Positions 47,363 through 56,329 of a stretch of DNA of 64,000 nt are shown here, one piece after another. Under the pieces are notes generated by a model. It saw nothing but the letters and a program-made list of their open reading frames with translations, did not search any database and was not told the DNA's origin. The first letter of the stretch is position 1. Every line of letters starts with the position of its first letter. The DNA comes from Kallipyga gabonensis (GTDB lineage: Bacteria; Bacillota; Clostridia; Tissierellales; Peptoniphilaceae), in NCBI RefSeq assembly GCF_001286805.1, contig NZ_CXYV01000002.1:1178001-1242000 (forward strand), in the 5' to 3' direction. The translations under genes and the position numbers were made by a program.

Positions 47363-47587
47363 TTAATTTTTGAATTCATCCTGAAGGATGGTTAGAAGAA
47401 CCTGAGCTTCCTCTTCAGTAAAAGTAATTCCCTTGGACATCCGGGTATGGTCAGGATTCCAGGACCTCATATCATACTTGGCCGGGCGTTCATTCCATGA
47501 TACTAAGTTAATTTCCTTGGTCCAACCTTTCGCATCAGTACTTAAAACACCCAATCTTTCCACCAGATCATATTTAATCTCTGCCAT
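47363..47587 (-). CDS. YdbC-like protein with PC4-type ssDNA-binding fold
   Basis: 74-residue basic/acidic-mixed protein matching the YdbC family (PC4-like single-stranded DNA binding): starts MAEIKYDLVERLGVLS, then WTKEINLVSWN and KYDMRSWNPDHTRMSKGI. The start has a perfect AAGGAGGT. The cellular role is not established; PC4-like proteins bind ssDNA in transcription or repair. It lies divergent from recX. Confidence 0.8.
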   Translation of the reverse strand: MAEIKYDLVERLGVLSTDAKGWTKEINLVSWNERPAKYDMRSWNPDHTRMSKGITFTEEEAQVLLTILQDEFKN

Positions 47588-47664
47588 TATTACCTCCTTA
47601 TTAAAATCTCATAACAGATGGCCTTCTTAACCATAAACCGTCTTCTCTCTACTGGACTTACCGT

Positions 47665-47707
47665 TTGAACCGTCTTTTTAGTGTATCATAAAGTAGAGTG
47701 TCGACAA
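47665..47707. promoter_or_regulatory. Divergent promoter region between ydbC-like and recX
   Basis: Plus strand: TTGAAC (47665-47670), 16 bases, CATAAA (47687-47692). Minus strand: TTGTCG (47702-47707), 16 bases, TACACT (47680-47685). The two weak promoters overlap, so they may compete. This is the only strand switch of this kind in the window. Confidence 0.4.
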
Positions 47708-47741
47708 GGCCAAATCTGAAGAGGAAAAGAAAGGATAGACA

Positions 47742-48386
47742 ATGACCATAAAAATCGAAATGATTGAATACGATGAGAAAAAAGCCTGGTTTGTCTATCA
47801 ACTATCCAGTGGTGATGTTTTCCGCCTTTCCTATGAAAACTACATTAAATTAGGTATCCACAAAGGGCAATCCATCAGTTCAGAAATTTACCATTTTATG
47901 GAAGATGAGGACCAAAAAAATCTTGCTCGATACCGGGGTGAAGCTTATGCCCTCTATCAGCCCAGGACAACTTTTGAAATTGATCAAAGGTTAAAACAGG
48001 AAGGCATTCGAGAAGATGTTCGCCAGGATGTCCTGAACTGGTTGGAAAAACGTGGACTTATCGATGATTCCCGATACGCTAGTCGCTATGCTCAGGAAAA
48101 ATCCTCTACAAAATCATGGTCCAAACGTAAGATCTTTGCTATGCTTCGTCAAAAAGGGCTTTCACCTGACCTTATTCATCGAGCCTTGAACAACTTGAAT
48201 GATACGGTGGAGAGTGAAAACATCAAAACGATACTGGATAAGAAATATGGCAGAAGAGACCTTAAAGATCCCAAGGATTTCAACCGAACCTATCAGGCCC
48301 TGATTCGGAGAGGCTTTCCCTCCGGACTGGTTCTTAAAGTGATGAAAACCAAGGTGGAAGAGGATACTGACAATGAAAAATTCTAA
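47742..48386 (+). CDS. recX: Regulatory protein RecX
   Basis: 214 residues, helical-repeat protein that modulates RecA filaments. The typical RecX tandem three-helix repeats are seen: ALYQPRTTFEIDQRL, YASRYAQEKSSTKSWSKRKIFAMLRQKGLS, and the C-terminal repeat RTYQALIRRGFPSGLVLKVM. The first 65 residues form an extra N-terminal domain, as in Firmicutes RecX. One of only two plus-strand genes; it overlaps the GIY-YIG gene by 14 bases. recA is not in the window. Confidence 0.92.
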   Translation: MTIKIEMIEYDEKKAWFVYQLSSGDVFRLSYENYIKLGIHKGQSISSEIYHFMEDEDQKNLARYRGEAYALYQPRTTFEIDQRLKQEGIREDVRQDVLNWLEKRGLIDDSRYASRYAQEKSSTKSWSKRKIFAMLRQKGLSPDLIHRALNNLNDTVESENIKTILDKKYGRRDLKDPKDFNRTYQALIRRGFPSGLVLKVMKTKVEEDTDNEKF

Positions 48387-48678
48387 AGGAAAAACCTATA
48401 CCACCTATATCCTGCAATGTAGTGATGGGAGCTACTATACCGGTTATGCCCGGTGTCTGGAAGATCGTGTACGCCTACATCAAGAGGGTCTCGGAGCAAA
48501 ATATACCCGGTCTCGTCGGCCGGTGCGGGTCATAGCCTCTTGGACTTTTCCCTCTCGATCTACTGCCATGAAAGTAGAAGCGGCAATAAAAAAGTGTAGC
48601 CGTCATCAGAAGGAGAAACTCATTAAAAAAAAGCCCTCACCCCGGCAAATGGAGGAGGACTTTTTGCAAGGTTCCTGA
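48373..48678 (+). CDS. GIY-YIG domain protein, UPF0213 (YhbQ) family
   Basis: 101-residue single-domain GIY-YIG nuclease-like protein. The motif appears as TTYILQC and YYTGYA, with the following Arg (DRVRLHQEG), KYTRSRRPV and the catalytic-type Glu in VEAAIKK. Small GIY-YIG proteins of this kind are present in most Firmicutes; the natural substrate is unclear. Co-transcribed with recX; its stop is 8 bases from the converging lipoprotein gene with no visible terminator between. Confidence 0.9.
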   Translation: MKNSKGKTYTTYILQCSDGSYYTGYARCLEDRVRLHQEGLGAKYTRSRRPVRVIASWTFPSRSTAMKVEAAIKKCSRHQKEKLIKKKPSPRQMEEDFLQGS

Positions 48679-48686
48679 ATCAATAA

Positions 48687-50219
48687 CTAGTGGGTGTAGA
48701 TGATTTGGGGTTGGGAAAGTCGTTGATGGAGAAACTGATCCCGAATAATTGTCGCCGTATCTCCGCTGTAGTGGGATATGGATACTACGGAAGACTCGGA
48801 CTTGAGTTGTATGGAAACAGCGGAATCGGAATCCATTGATCCCTGAATGAGATGGAAGTAATGGAGTTCATCTTCTGTTTTTACCAACATTCGATCCCTT
48901 TCCGGCGGTGATGAAGCCGTCTGGGCTCCTGTAAATCGAGTCGTCACCTTAGACCAGGATACGGGATTCTTAGGCGTATCGAAGACGGGAATATCCGTCG
49001 TTAAGTTGATGGGAATGAGAGATGGAACATACCTCTCCCCTACCTTCCAATACTTTGAAGTAGCAAAAGACCAATTGACGGTTTCTCGAATAACTCCAAT
49101 ATTATATAAATCTGTTTCCTCATTATTATCCTTGATTAAACCCTGAGGATCAGTAAAGGATTTTTGCGTTTGAATTTGCTCCTTAAAGGCCTGTACCTCT
49201 TTAAGCGAAGCAATATCTTTAACCGATAAGGATAAGGGAACCGCTAATTCATCCAAGCGGCGGAGTTCATATTTTCGTGGGGCTTCTTTTTTTTCCGCGG
49301 GATTCTTCCTCGAAAAGGAAACCATGTTGTTTCCTAAATAAGTGACTTGACGGGCATTCTGATCCATAAGAACCGCTGCTTTTTTTCTTTGTGGATCCGA
49401 TGCCGAATAGTAAATAAACTTCCCCTGACGGAGTTCCGTCTGTGGGTTAATTCGAGAGGGTTCATAGGCCAGGATATAGGCTTGATTTTCACTATCCACC
49501 GTAAATAGCCCTGCTGTCTTTGAAATAATAGGCTTGTCTGATTTCGGATCATCAAAAATCAAATAGGTGGAATAGGAATCAACAGAGGTCCCTTCATCGG
49601 TTTCCACTGACTCCCGAACGCCAACCAGGCTCAGTCGTTGATTCTTATTGGTTGACCCCGGCTGTTTCACTTCTTTAATCGCTGAAAATTTAAGATAGCG
49701 TTCTACCAGATCAAGAGGAACCTGATCACTTTCTTTTTTCAAAAAATAGATAGAAGAGTCATAAATAAAGAAAACTCTATCGTCCGCAAGTGAAACTAAA
49801 TCCAAAGAAAAAACATCAGTATCTCTAATCATTAATACTGTTGCGTCTTCAGATTTGAACTCTTTAGCTGATTTATTGATAAGGCGACTTTTCAAATAAT
49901 CGTCAAGACGAACATACTTCGCAGAAAAAGTAGGTTTTGACGTAATGTAATCACTAATCGCTACCACTTGAGAGGATAAGCAAAAGACATCATCTTCTTT
50001 GAAGGTGGTTTTGCCTCCATCCTGTTCATTTACCGGAACGATTTCTGATATTCGCCAAAGGCCGGTTAAAGGAATTGTTTTATTTTTTGGAGCTTCAATG
50101 GTATCCACCGTAACCGTATTCAAATCCCCTGATTCAGACGCACAAGCGGTCAGGAAAAGACAGAAGAAAAGAAGCAAAGCACTTCCTTTGATTAGCGATC
50201 GAAAAAATGAATGCCGCAT
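48687..50219 (-). CDS. Large unrecognised lipoprotein downstream of a two-component system
   Basis: 510 residues. The signal peptide has a lipobox (FLTAC, modified Cys at about residue 26) and then an extracellular part of about 480 residues rich in beta-type alternation with no repeat, membrane segment or motif I recognise. It starts 10 bases after the histidine kinase, so it is the last gene of rluC-like-RR-HK-lipoprotein. By position it could modulate the kinase, as YycH/YycI-type proteins do for WalK, but there is no sequence similarity I can point to. The cell-surface location is well supported; the function is not. Confidence 0.85.
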   Translation of the reverse strand: MRHSFFRSLIKGSALLLFFCLFLTACASESGDLNTVTVDTIEAPKNKTIPLTGLWRISEIVPVNEQDGGKTTFKEDDVFCLSSQVVAISDYITSKPTFSAKYVRLDDYLKSRLINKSAKEFKSEDATVLMIRDTDVFSLDLVSLADDRVFFIYDSSIYFLKKESDQVPLDLVERYLKFSAIKEVKQPGSTNKNQRLSLVGVRESVETDEGTSVDSYSTYLIFDDPKSDKPIISKTAGLFTVDSENQAYILAYEPSRINPQTELRQGKFIYYSASDPQRKKAAVLMDQNARQVTYLGNNMVSFSRKNPAEKKEAPRKYELRRLDELAVPLSLSVKDIASLKEVQAFKEQIQTQKSFTDPQGLIKDNNEETDLYNIGVIRETVNWSFATSKYWKVGERYVPSLIPINLTTDIPVFDTPKNPVSWSKVTTRFTGAQTASSPPERDRMLVKTEDELHYFHLIQGSMDSDSAVSIQLKSESSVVSISHYSGDTATIIRDQFLHQRLSQPQIIYTH

Positions 50220-50229
50220 ACGTGTCCTC

Positions 50230-51687
50230 CTAAACCCGAGATACCGGCAAAATCATGGTTACTGTAGTACCCGCCCCTAACTTTGACTTGATCGTCAGGG
50301 ATCCACCATGAGCCTTAGCAATTTCTTCGCAGATCGAAAGTCCTAAGCCGGAGTGGGACTGAGAAGAAGATCCCTTCCAAAATTTTTCTGTCACCAGGTG
50401 GATTTCTTCTTCCGAAATGCCGATTCCGGTATCAGTGATAGAAGCAATAACCAGATTATCCTCCTCCCGAATCTCGAAGAAAATAGTTCCTCCTTCATTA
50501 GAGAATTTAATCGCATTATCCAGAACATTGAGGAACATCTGCTTGATTCGATTTTCATCTGCCATAATGGGAATGACATTGGAGCTATAGCGGTAAACAA
50601 CATCAATATCTTTTTCCTTGGTTCGGGGACGAACCTGGGAGATAAGGTGGTTGGCAACGTCGACAAGGTCAATTTCAGTTTTGGAGAGCTTAATACGACC
50701 GGAAGAGAAGCGGGAAAAGTCGAGAAGATCTTCCACCATAGCGGAAAGACGCTCGGATTCTTTCTCAATAATTTTTAAGCCTTCCTCTTGAATTTCTTCT
50801 CCTATTCCCGGAGTCTGAAGTGTGATTGACCAACCTTTGATGGACGTCATCGGCGTTCTCAGCTCGTGAGAAATGGAGGAAATAAAGTCGTTTTTCAGCT
50901 TATCTTTTTCTTGAAGATTATCCGACATGATATTCATCGTTCGAGCTAATTCTCCGATCTCCCCCATATTATCTTCATCTGCTCGAACATCCAGCTGGCC
51001 ATCAGCAAGCTTATTGGCTACCTTGGTCAGGTTCTTGATCGGCTTAAGAATTGATGCGGAAACAAAAAAAGAAATAGTGATGCCCATAATAAGAGCGAAA
51101 ACGGCAAAAACAAGGGAAAGAAGCTTTCTTTGGTTAATCATCGAATTAACTGCATCCAGGGAAGTGGTCAAGCGAAGAATTCCCACTTGGTTGGTTTGAT
51201 TCCAAAGGGGCTGAGAGAGCGACATAACCGGTTCATCAGTGTAAGAAGGTGTGTAAACCACATGACCTGTCCGATTCTCCTGAGCCTCTCTGACATCCGG
51301 TGTTTCCAAGACTGTACCTAATTGGTCGGAAGCGATGGAATCAAACAAAACCTTGCCGGAATTGGAAAGAATCTGAACTTGAGACGCATTTGATCGGTAG
51401 AATTGATTTTTATTCTCCATCACAATCGCATTTAGATCCTGGTTGGAGAGATAGGTCAGAAAGAGGTCAGAGTTATAATTAGCCTGGGTGGAAAGAGTTG
51501 CTACGACATTATCATAGTAATAGGATTGGGTAGAATGGACGTAAAAAAGTTCAAAAACGACAATGACGGCAAAAATCACCACGGCAAAAAGACCCATCAC
51601 CCGGAATGAGATCGTGTCCGTTATCGTGTGGGTGTTTCTCCGAAATTCCTTGCTTCTGGATTCAATTTTTACTTGATCTTCTTCCAC
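50230..51687 (-). CDS. Sensor histidine kinase (HAMP type)
   Basis: 485 residues from the GTG at 51687. Order: first membrane helix (about 31-51), extracytoplasmic sensor domain of about 135 residues (single-Cache/PAS-like size), second helix (about 191-216), HAMP, HisKA with phospho-acceptor H274 in SISHELRTP, N-box VLDNAIKFS, G1 DTGIGI and G2 SGLGLSI. No cytoplasmic PAS. A TTG six codons further upstream is the alternative start; neither is certain. It overlaps the response-regulator gene by 19 bases. OmpR/WalK-like class; the signal is unknown. Confidence 0.93.
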   Translation of the reverse strand: MEEDQVKIESRSKEFRRNTHTITDTISFRVMGLFAVVIFAVIVVFELFYVHSTQSYYYDNVVATLSTQANYNSDLFLTYLSNQDLNAIVMENKNQFYRSNASQVQILSNSGKVLFDSIASDQLGTVLETPDVREAQENRTGHVVYTPSYTDEPVMSLSQPLWNQTNQVGILRLTTSLDAVNSMINQRKLLSLVFAVFALIMGITISFFVSASILKPIKNLTKVANKLADGQLDVRADEDNMGEIGELARTMNIMSDNLQEKDKLKNDFISSISHELRTPMTSIKGWSITLQTPGIGEEIQEEGLKIIEKESERLSAMVEDLLDFSRFSSGRIKLSKTEIDLVDVANHLISQVRPRTKEKDIDVVYRYSSNVIPIMADENRIKQMFLNVLDNAIKFSNEGGTIFFEIREEDNLVIASITDTGIGISEEEIHLVTEKFWKGSSSQSHSGLGLSICEEIAKAHGGSLTIKSKLGAGTTVTMILPVSRV

Positions 51688-52358
51688 CGGTATCCGACTC
51701 CCCAAACAGTTTCCAGATAAACGGGCTTAGCAGGATTTTCCTCTACCTTTGCTCGTATTCTTCTGACATTGACATCAACAATTTTCGTCTCTCCATTATA
51801 ATCTTCACCCCAGATTACAGAAAGAATGGAATCACGACTCAGGGCCTTACCCGACTCCTCGAAAAAGAGCTTGATAATGGAAAGCTCGGTAGGAGTCAAA
51901 TCAATTTCCTGGCCATCTTTGTAAAGGGTTCTTGCTTCCAAGTCTAAAACAAAAGGCCCTTGTTCAATCCGTAGACTTTCTTCTTGTTGAATATCCAAAC
52001 GACGAATAAGGGATTGGATACGGAGAACCAATTCATGAGGATTAAAGGGCTTGATCATATAATCGTCTGTACCCTTCTCCAGTCCCAAAATTCGATCTAC
52101 ATCCTGACTTTTTGCTGTTAGCATGATAATGCCGATTTTTGGTCTTTCTCGTCGAAGCGTCTCGCATACCTCATATCCGGAAATTCCGGGAAGCATAAGA
52201 TCAAGAATAGCCAGGTCCGGTTCGACCTTTCGGGCAATTTCTAACCCCTCTTCTCCACTCTCCGCTTCGTAGATTTTCCAACCTTGCTGTTCCAGGTTAA
52301 TCCGGGTGAACTTCCGAATCGCTTCCTCATCTTCTACTAAAAGAATTTTAACGGGCAT
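51669..52358 (-). CDS. OmpR/PhoB-family response regulator
   Basis: 229 residues: receiver domain with phospho-acceptor D53 (LAILDLMLPG), acidic pocket E9-D10-E11, conserved Lys in YMIKPFNPHEL, then a winged-helix DNA-binding domain with LTPTELSIIKLFFE and the VDVNVRRIRAKVE recognition region. The ATG at 52358 follows AAGGGGG. It overlaps both the rluC-like gene (11 bases) and the kinase. Likely autoregulated. Confidence 0.95.
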   Translation of the reverse strand: MPVKILLVEDEEAIRKFTRINLEQQGWKIYEAESGEEGLEIARKVEPDLAILDLMLPGISGYEVCETLRRERPKIGIIMLTAKSQDVDRILGLEKGTDDYMIKPFNPHELVLRIQSLIRRLDIQQEESLRIEQGPFVLDLEARTLYKDGQEIDLTPTELSIIKLFFEESGKALSRDSILSVIWGEDYNGETKIVDVNVRRIRAKVEENPAKPVYLETVWGVGYRWKKIK

Positions 52359-53310
52359 GGGTCCCCCTTTCATTTTGGAATACATCCCTTATTTCTTCCT
52401 TCAGTCTATCAAATTCGCCCCTCTTCTTGGAGAAAAATTTTCTCCCCTCCAATTCTTCCATTCCTTCAATACGATGGAAAACAAGGCCGGATGAGAGAAG
52501 AAGTTGATGGGAAAAAAGCGGATCTTTTTTGTTGCCGTATCTCCGATCCCCAACTAAAGGATGACCAATAGAGGCAAAATGAGCTCGAATTTGATGGTAA
52601 CGACCGGTGCGTAAACAAATACGCACATAAGACCAGGCCGGGTGACTTTCCAACACTTCTACTTCGGTGACAGCCTCTTGTCCACCTGGGGAAACCTCCA
52701 TAGTCTGACCAACCTTATCCAGAGAACGATTGATCACGAAGCTTCCTTCTAAATAGCCATGGCAGTAGGCCCGGTAATATTTGTCGATCTGACCTTCCTG
52801 AAGACCACGATTGATAGCCAAGGCGGCTTGGTGAGATTTGAGCCCGATTAATAGCCCTGCTGTATTGAAATCCAAGCGATTAGCCAAGGCGGGACGGAAG
52901 GAATGTTCCAGACGTGGAAGGTAATCCCCCTTGTCAATCAGATATGCTTCGAGAGCGTCAACAACATTATTCCCATAGTCCTTTTTTGAGGCAGCATGAG
53001 AGAGGAGACCTGCAGGTTTATCGATAACACAAATATCTTTATTCTCAAAAATGATAGAGAGATGAATTTTTGACCGGGCCGAACGGGGCCCTTCCTCTAA
53101 GGGCCGGAGGACTTCTTCATAAAGATAAAACTGGATATGGTCACCCAAATCCAAACATTGTTCAGGCTGAGCTCGTTTTTTATTGACTTTAATTTTCTTT
53201 TTTCGAATCTGCTTTTGCAAAAAAGATGGGGAGGCTTTCGGTAAATATTTGGATAGAAAACGATCCAGACGCTGTCCTTCATCATTTGGACCAATTTCAA
53301 TCTCCCTCAC
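52348..53310 (-). CDS. RluA/RluC-family pseudouridine synthase
   Basis: 320 residues: N-terminal S4 domain (about 10-65) and RluA-type catalytic domain with NRLDFNTAGLL (catalytic D147; the usual HRLD is NRLD, as in a clostridial RluC subgroup) and RTGRYHQIRAHF. I take the GTG at 53310 as the start because AGGAGG lies 6 bases upstream; the open frame extends 32 codons further. It leads the operon with the two-component system. A second, different family member is at 22615. Confidence 0.9.
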   Translation of the reverse strand: MREIEIGPNDEGQRLDRFLSKYLPKASPSFLQKQIRKKKIKVNKKRAQPEQCLDLGDHIQFYLYEEVLRPLEEGPRSARSKIHLSIIFENKDICVIDKPAGLLSHAASKKDYGNNVVDALEAYLIDKGDYLPRLEHSFRPALANRLDFNTAGLLIGLKSHQAALAINRGLQEGQIDKYYRAYCHGYLEGSFVINRSLDKVGQTMEVSPGGQEAVTEVEVLESHPAWSYVRICLRTGRYHQIRAHFASIGHPLVGDRRYGNKKDPLFSHQLLLSSGLVFHRIEGMEELEGRKFFSKKRGEFDRLKEEIRDVFQNERGTHAR

Positions 53311-53370
53311 TTGACCCTCCTTTCTCGATATTCCATAAAAAAAGCCCCAGATGACAAGCAGATAAAGGGT

Positions 53371-53400
53371 AAAAAAACAGCGCTTCCTTAGGAAGCGCTG
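53371..53400 (-). terminator. Terminator after the P-loop protein gene
   Basis: Ten-bp perfect GC-rich stem with a three-base loop (53378-53400) followed on the minus strand by seven T. It isolates the rluC-like/two-component operon from the genes to its right. Confidence 0.92.
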
Positions 53401-53417
53401 GCTCATTAACCCGGGAT

Positions 53418-53837
53418 CTAATCGTCCAACTCCACAAATTGAAGATCCGCATCCACAGGGAAGTCTTCCTTTTTCAAAGCTAAACCCATATAGATCTGAA
53501 CGTTATTTTTATCAGCTAGTTGACGAAGACGAGGAATCAGATCATGAAGCTTGTCAGAAAAATCAATCAGGTCATAAAGACCATCAAGATAGAGTTTTTC
53601 AATATCATAGTCAGAAGCAATGATGCCTGCTAAAAAACCTTCCATTAAGTCTAAATTGTCAACCCCAAATTCATGAGCATCGACCAAACGAACATCATGA
53701 TCCAGGGAAAAAATCTGTGCATTATCGGAATCAATAAAGACAATATTTCCATTTCCGGATCTTTTTTCTTCATTCGCTTCCTGGATGAGATAATTGGTTT
53801 TTCCGGATCCGGATGGTCCTAAAACAAATGTCAGCAT
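53418..53837 (-). CDS. Small P-loop ATPase-like protein
   Basis: 139 residues. Walker A GPSGSGKT at residues 7-14, a possible Walker B KLYLDGLYDL near 82-91 and a further acidic stretch at the C-terminus (FVELDD). Related proteins in anaerobic Firmicutes are sometimes named twitching motility protein PilT, but it is far shorter than PilT and no pilus genes are nearby. Function unknown; nucleotide binding is likely. Confidence 0.75.
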   Translation of the reverse strand: MLTFVLGPSGSGKTNYLIQEANEEKRSGNGNIVFIDSDNAQIFSLDHDVRLVDAHEFGVDNLDLMEGFLAGIIASDYDIEKLYLDGLYDLIDFSDKLHDLIPRLRQLADKNNVQIYMGLALKKEDFPVDADLQFVELDD

Positions 53838-53897
53838 GGCTATCCTCTTTCTTTTTCTACTTCTTTTCTGCGATGAAAATAATGTTAGACCATCAGT

Positions 53898-54302
53898 TTA
53901 CTCGATGTCCTCATCATCAAATTCATCCATTTCCATTTCTTCTTCATCGATCAAACGGGTAAATTCTTCAGCAGCCCGGTCAAATTCCTCTTCGGATTCT
54001 ATCATGGTTAATTCAACTTCGTCCGAATTGGGTGAATCCTGATATTCATAAAGAAGGACTCTTCCATCTTCATCGTCAACAGCTAACAAAGCGATGTATT
54101 CTTTTTCCTCCAAAGGATAGACGGCTAAGACTTCACATTCAACCTGACTATCATCTTCGAGGGTCAATAAAAGAGTCTCTTTTTCGTGGTCATGATGGTC
54201 ATGCCCACAATTGCAATCATGGTCATTTTTACCTGGGTCTTCAGCAACCTGAAACCCATCCTCTTCCGGTTGGACCCGGTCAATTTTATTCTTTTCCGTC
54301 AT
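53898..54302 (-). CDS. DUF1292 protein with His/Cys-rich insert
   Basis: 134 residues. The DUF1292 core (TLLLTLEDDSQVECEVLAVY, then EYIALLAVDDEDGRVLLYEY) is preceded by an unusual HDCNCGHDHHDH stretch at about residues 28-39 and followed by a strongly acidic tail. The His/Cys cluster suggests metal binding (inference). Start chosen at the ATG after GGAGGAG (54302). The 137 bases upstream hold a possible TATAAT near 54339 but no clear -35. Confidence 0.82.
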   Translation of the reverse strand: MTEKNKIDRVQPEEDGFQVAEDPGKNDHDCNCGHDHHDHEKETLLLTLEDDSQVECEVLAVYPLEEKEYIALLAVDDEDGRVLLYEYQDSPNSDEVELTMIESEEEFDRAAEEFTRLIDEEEMEMDEFDDEDIE

Positions 54303-54439
54303 CGTCTCCTCCATCAAAGATTAAGATCATGCTTTCTCTCATTATACACTTTCCGCTTCTTCTTCCCTAGCCCCAGATGTAAATTCTTTGACCAATTCAA
54401 TTAGAAGGGTAACTTTATCTTCCTTATTCCTGTTTTCGA

Positions 54440-55276
54440 TCAACGATGATGATGGTCTTTCGTTGGATCGATCGCTAATCCATCATCTTGAAAATGTACA
54501 GCACCTGTTTTTAGAAGACGTCCTACAGATCGTTTGAATTGGGCTTTAGATAGACCAAATAAAAGCTTAATATCTGCGGGAGACGATTTATCGTTGACAC
54601 GGAGGAAGCCGTGATTGGCAGAAAGGGTTTGGTAAATCCTTCGGGCATCTTCATCTAACCTCTGATAAGCCCTGGTCTTCATGGAAAGATCAACCTTCCC
54701 ATCTTCTTTAACATGAGTCACTCGGCAGGTAACTTCTTCCCCGACTTGTAAAATTCCCTCTGTTTTATCAGTTGGAATCAGTCCATTAAACTGACCTTCC
54801 ACTAAACAGAATGATCCATAATCCCTATTCTTGGCATAAACTACAGCCTGAACTTGATCATTTTCTTTTAGATGTTTTGCAGGCTTAAAGTAGGGATTCA
54901 CTTTCATTGTAGCAGCCAAACGACCTTCTTTGTCCATATAACAAGCAACCAAAACCAGATCGTCTTTTTTTATCTTTCCTACCATTTCATTACGAGGAAG
55001 GAAGAGGTCCTTGGGAAGACCCCAATCAAGAAAAGCACCGATTTTAGCTGTATCCACTACTTCCAAAAGAGCCAACCCGCCCAGGTCAATTTTAACCGCT
55101 TTAGTGGTGGCAATAAGGCGGTCTTCGCTGTCTGTATATAAATAAACATCAATAGATTGACCAACTTGGATATTTTCAGGGCATTCCTTCTTGGGCAGAA
55201 GGATCTTACCTTCCAAAATTGCTCCAATAGGCCGGATGCTTTCAACTTTTAAGCCTTGTCGTTTTCCAAGCTCCAT
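54440..55276 (-). CDS. CvfB-like S1 RNA-binding protein
   Basis: 278 residues resembling the CvfB/YitL family: three S1-like domains (about 12-65, 70-130, 145-205, the third with FNGLIPTDKTEGILQVGE) and a C-terminal winged helix (about 215-270) with LLFGLSKAQFKRSVGRLLKTG. Staphylococcal CvfB binds RNA and influences virulence-factor expression; the role here is unknown. It follows the YitT gene by 10 bases. Confidence 0.88.
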   Translation of the reverse strand: MELGKRQGLKVESIRPIGAILEGKILLPKKECPENIQVGQSIDVYLYTDSEDRLIATTKAVKIDLGGLALLEVVDTAKIGAFLDWGLPKDLFLPRNEMVGKIKKDDLVLVACYMDKEGRLAATMKVNPYFKPAKHLKENDQVQAVVYAKNRDYGSFCLVEGQFNGLIPTDKTEGILQVGEEVTCRVTHVKEDGKVDLSMKTRAYQRLDEDARRIYQTLSANHGFLRVNDKSSPADIKLLFGLSKAQFKRSVGRLLKTGAVHFQDDGLAIDPTKDHHHR

Positions 55277-55286
55277 CGTTCACTCC

Positions 55287-56177
55287 CTAAGGTTCAAGAA
55301 CATTTTCTATAATTTTTTCAACCTGTTTCGTTTTTGGGTAAGTGAAACCCTCGCCCATCACTTCACTGGCACTGTAAACATAGAAAAAAGCAGTGGGGTC
55401 AATTCTCTCAACCAGCGTTTTAATCTTGGTGTACTCCTGCTTTCCAACAATGGTCACGATGGTTTCCTTTTCCTGACGAGTGAAACCACCACGACTGGAC
55501 ATCAGGGTCACCCCACGTTTAAGGTCATTAATAATGAAGGCACAAACTTCATCCTGCTTTTTGGTGATAATATTTAGAACCATCTTTCGATCAAAACCGG
55601 TTATGGCATAGTCCAGAATTGCGGATTGAACCATGATGGCAACAACTGCATAGAGAGCCTTGTTAAGCGAGATAAAGATTCCGGATAAAAGAACGACAAT
55701 GCCATCTGAAATTAAAAACCCCGTTGAATAGCTGAGACCGAAGTGGACATTAAGGATTTTTGTAACAATATCCGTCCCACCCGTCGATGCATTTTGTAGG
55801 AAGACGATGGTCAAACCAACACCGTAGAGGCTGGCACCAATGATTAAAGCAATGATGGGCGAATCGGTTAGGGGTTGGTCGGGCATAAAATATCTTTCCA
55901 TAAAAAAGACAGGAAGCGAATAAGCAAATGCCCCAAACAAGGTGTAAATTCCAAAAGACCTGTCCAGAAAAATGAAACCCAAAATGAAGAAAAGAATATT
56001 ACCAAGGTTCATTAACAATCCCACCGGCAGAAAAGGAAAAATCTGGTTAAGAATAATAGAAAGTCCGGATACCCCGCCGGCTGCCAAATTATAGGGCACA
56101 TAAAAATAAGTTGCACCAAGGGACATGATAAAAGAACCGATAAAAATTAAGAACATTTTTTTTAAGGTCGCCTGCAC
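55287..56177 (-). CDS. YitT family membrane protein (DUF2179)
   Basis: 296 residues. Five to six membrane helices in the first 195 residues (YitT_membrane region with GGVSGLSIILN and STGGTDIVTKIL), then a cytoplasmic DUF2179 domain (about 215-290) with TIVGKQEYTKIKTLVERIDPTAFFYV. The transported or sensed molecule is unknown. Confidence 0.93.
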   Translation of the reverse strand: MQATLKKMFLIFIGSFIMSLGATYFYVPYNLAAGGVSGLSIILNQIFPFLPVGLLMNLGNILFFILGFIFLDRSFGIYTLFGAFAYSLPVFFMERYFMPDQPLTDSPIIALIIGASLYGVGLTIVFLQNASTGGTDIVTKILNVHFGLSYSTGFLISDGIVVLLSGIFISLNKALYAVVAIMVQSAILDYAITGFDRKMVLNIITKKQDEVCAFIINDLKRGVTLMSSRGGFTRQEKETIVTIVGKQEYTKIKTLVERIDPTAFFYVYSASEVMGEGFTYPKTKQVEKIIENVLEP

Positions 56178-56224
56178 AAAATTTTCCTCCTTCTCCTCAT
56201 ATCAATCCATCTTTACAAAGAATA

Positions 56225-56268
56225 AGAAATCAGACCTGCCACTTCAATGGGAAGTCAGTCCGATTTCT
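56225..56268 (-). terminator. Imperfect hairpin, probable terminator of the zinc-importer operon
   Basis: A long imperfect stem (AGAAATC-type ends) centred near 56247, followed on the minus strand by TTATTCTTTG. It lies between znuB and the yitT-like gene. The T-tract is broken, so termination may be partial. Confidence 0.45.
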
Positions 56269-56329
56269 ATTCTATCATAGAACCGTTTTCAAAAAAAAGC
56301 CCCATTCCTACTTTCAACAAACCATATCC

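Noticed and set aside
53418-53837. PilT twitching-motility ATPase
   Set aside because: Only 139 residues with a single P-loop and no pilus genes nearby; kept as an unknown P-loop protein.
56225-56268. Riboswitch or Zur-linked element near the zinc importer
   Set aside because: The hairpin is downstream of znuB, not upstream of znuA, and fits an imperfect terminator better.
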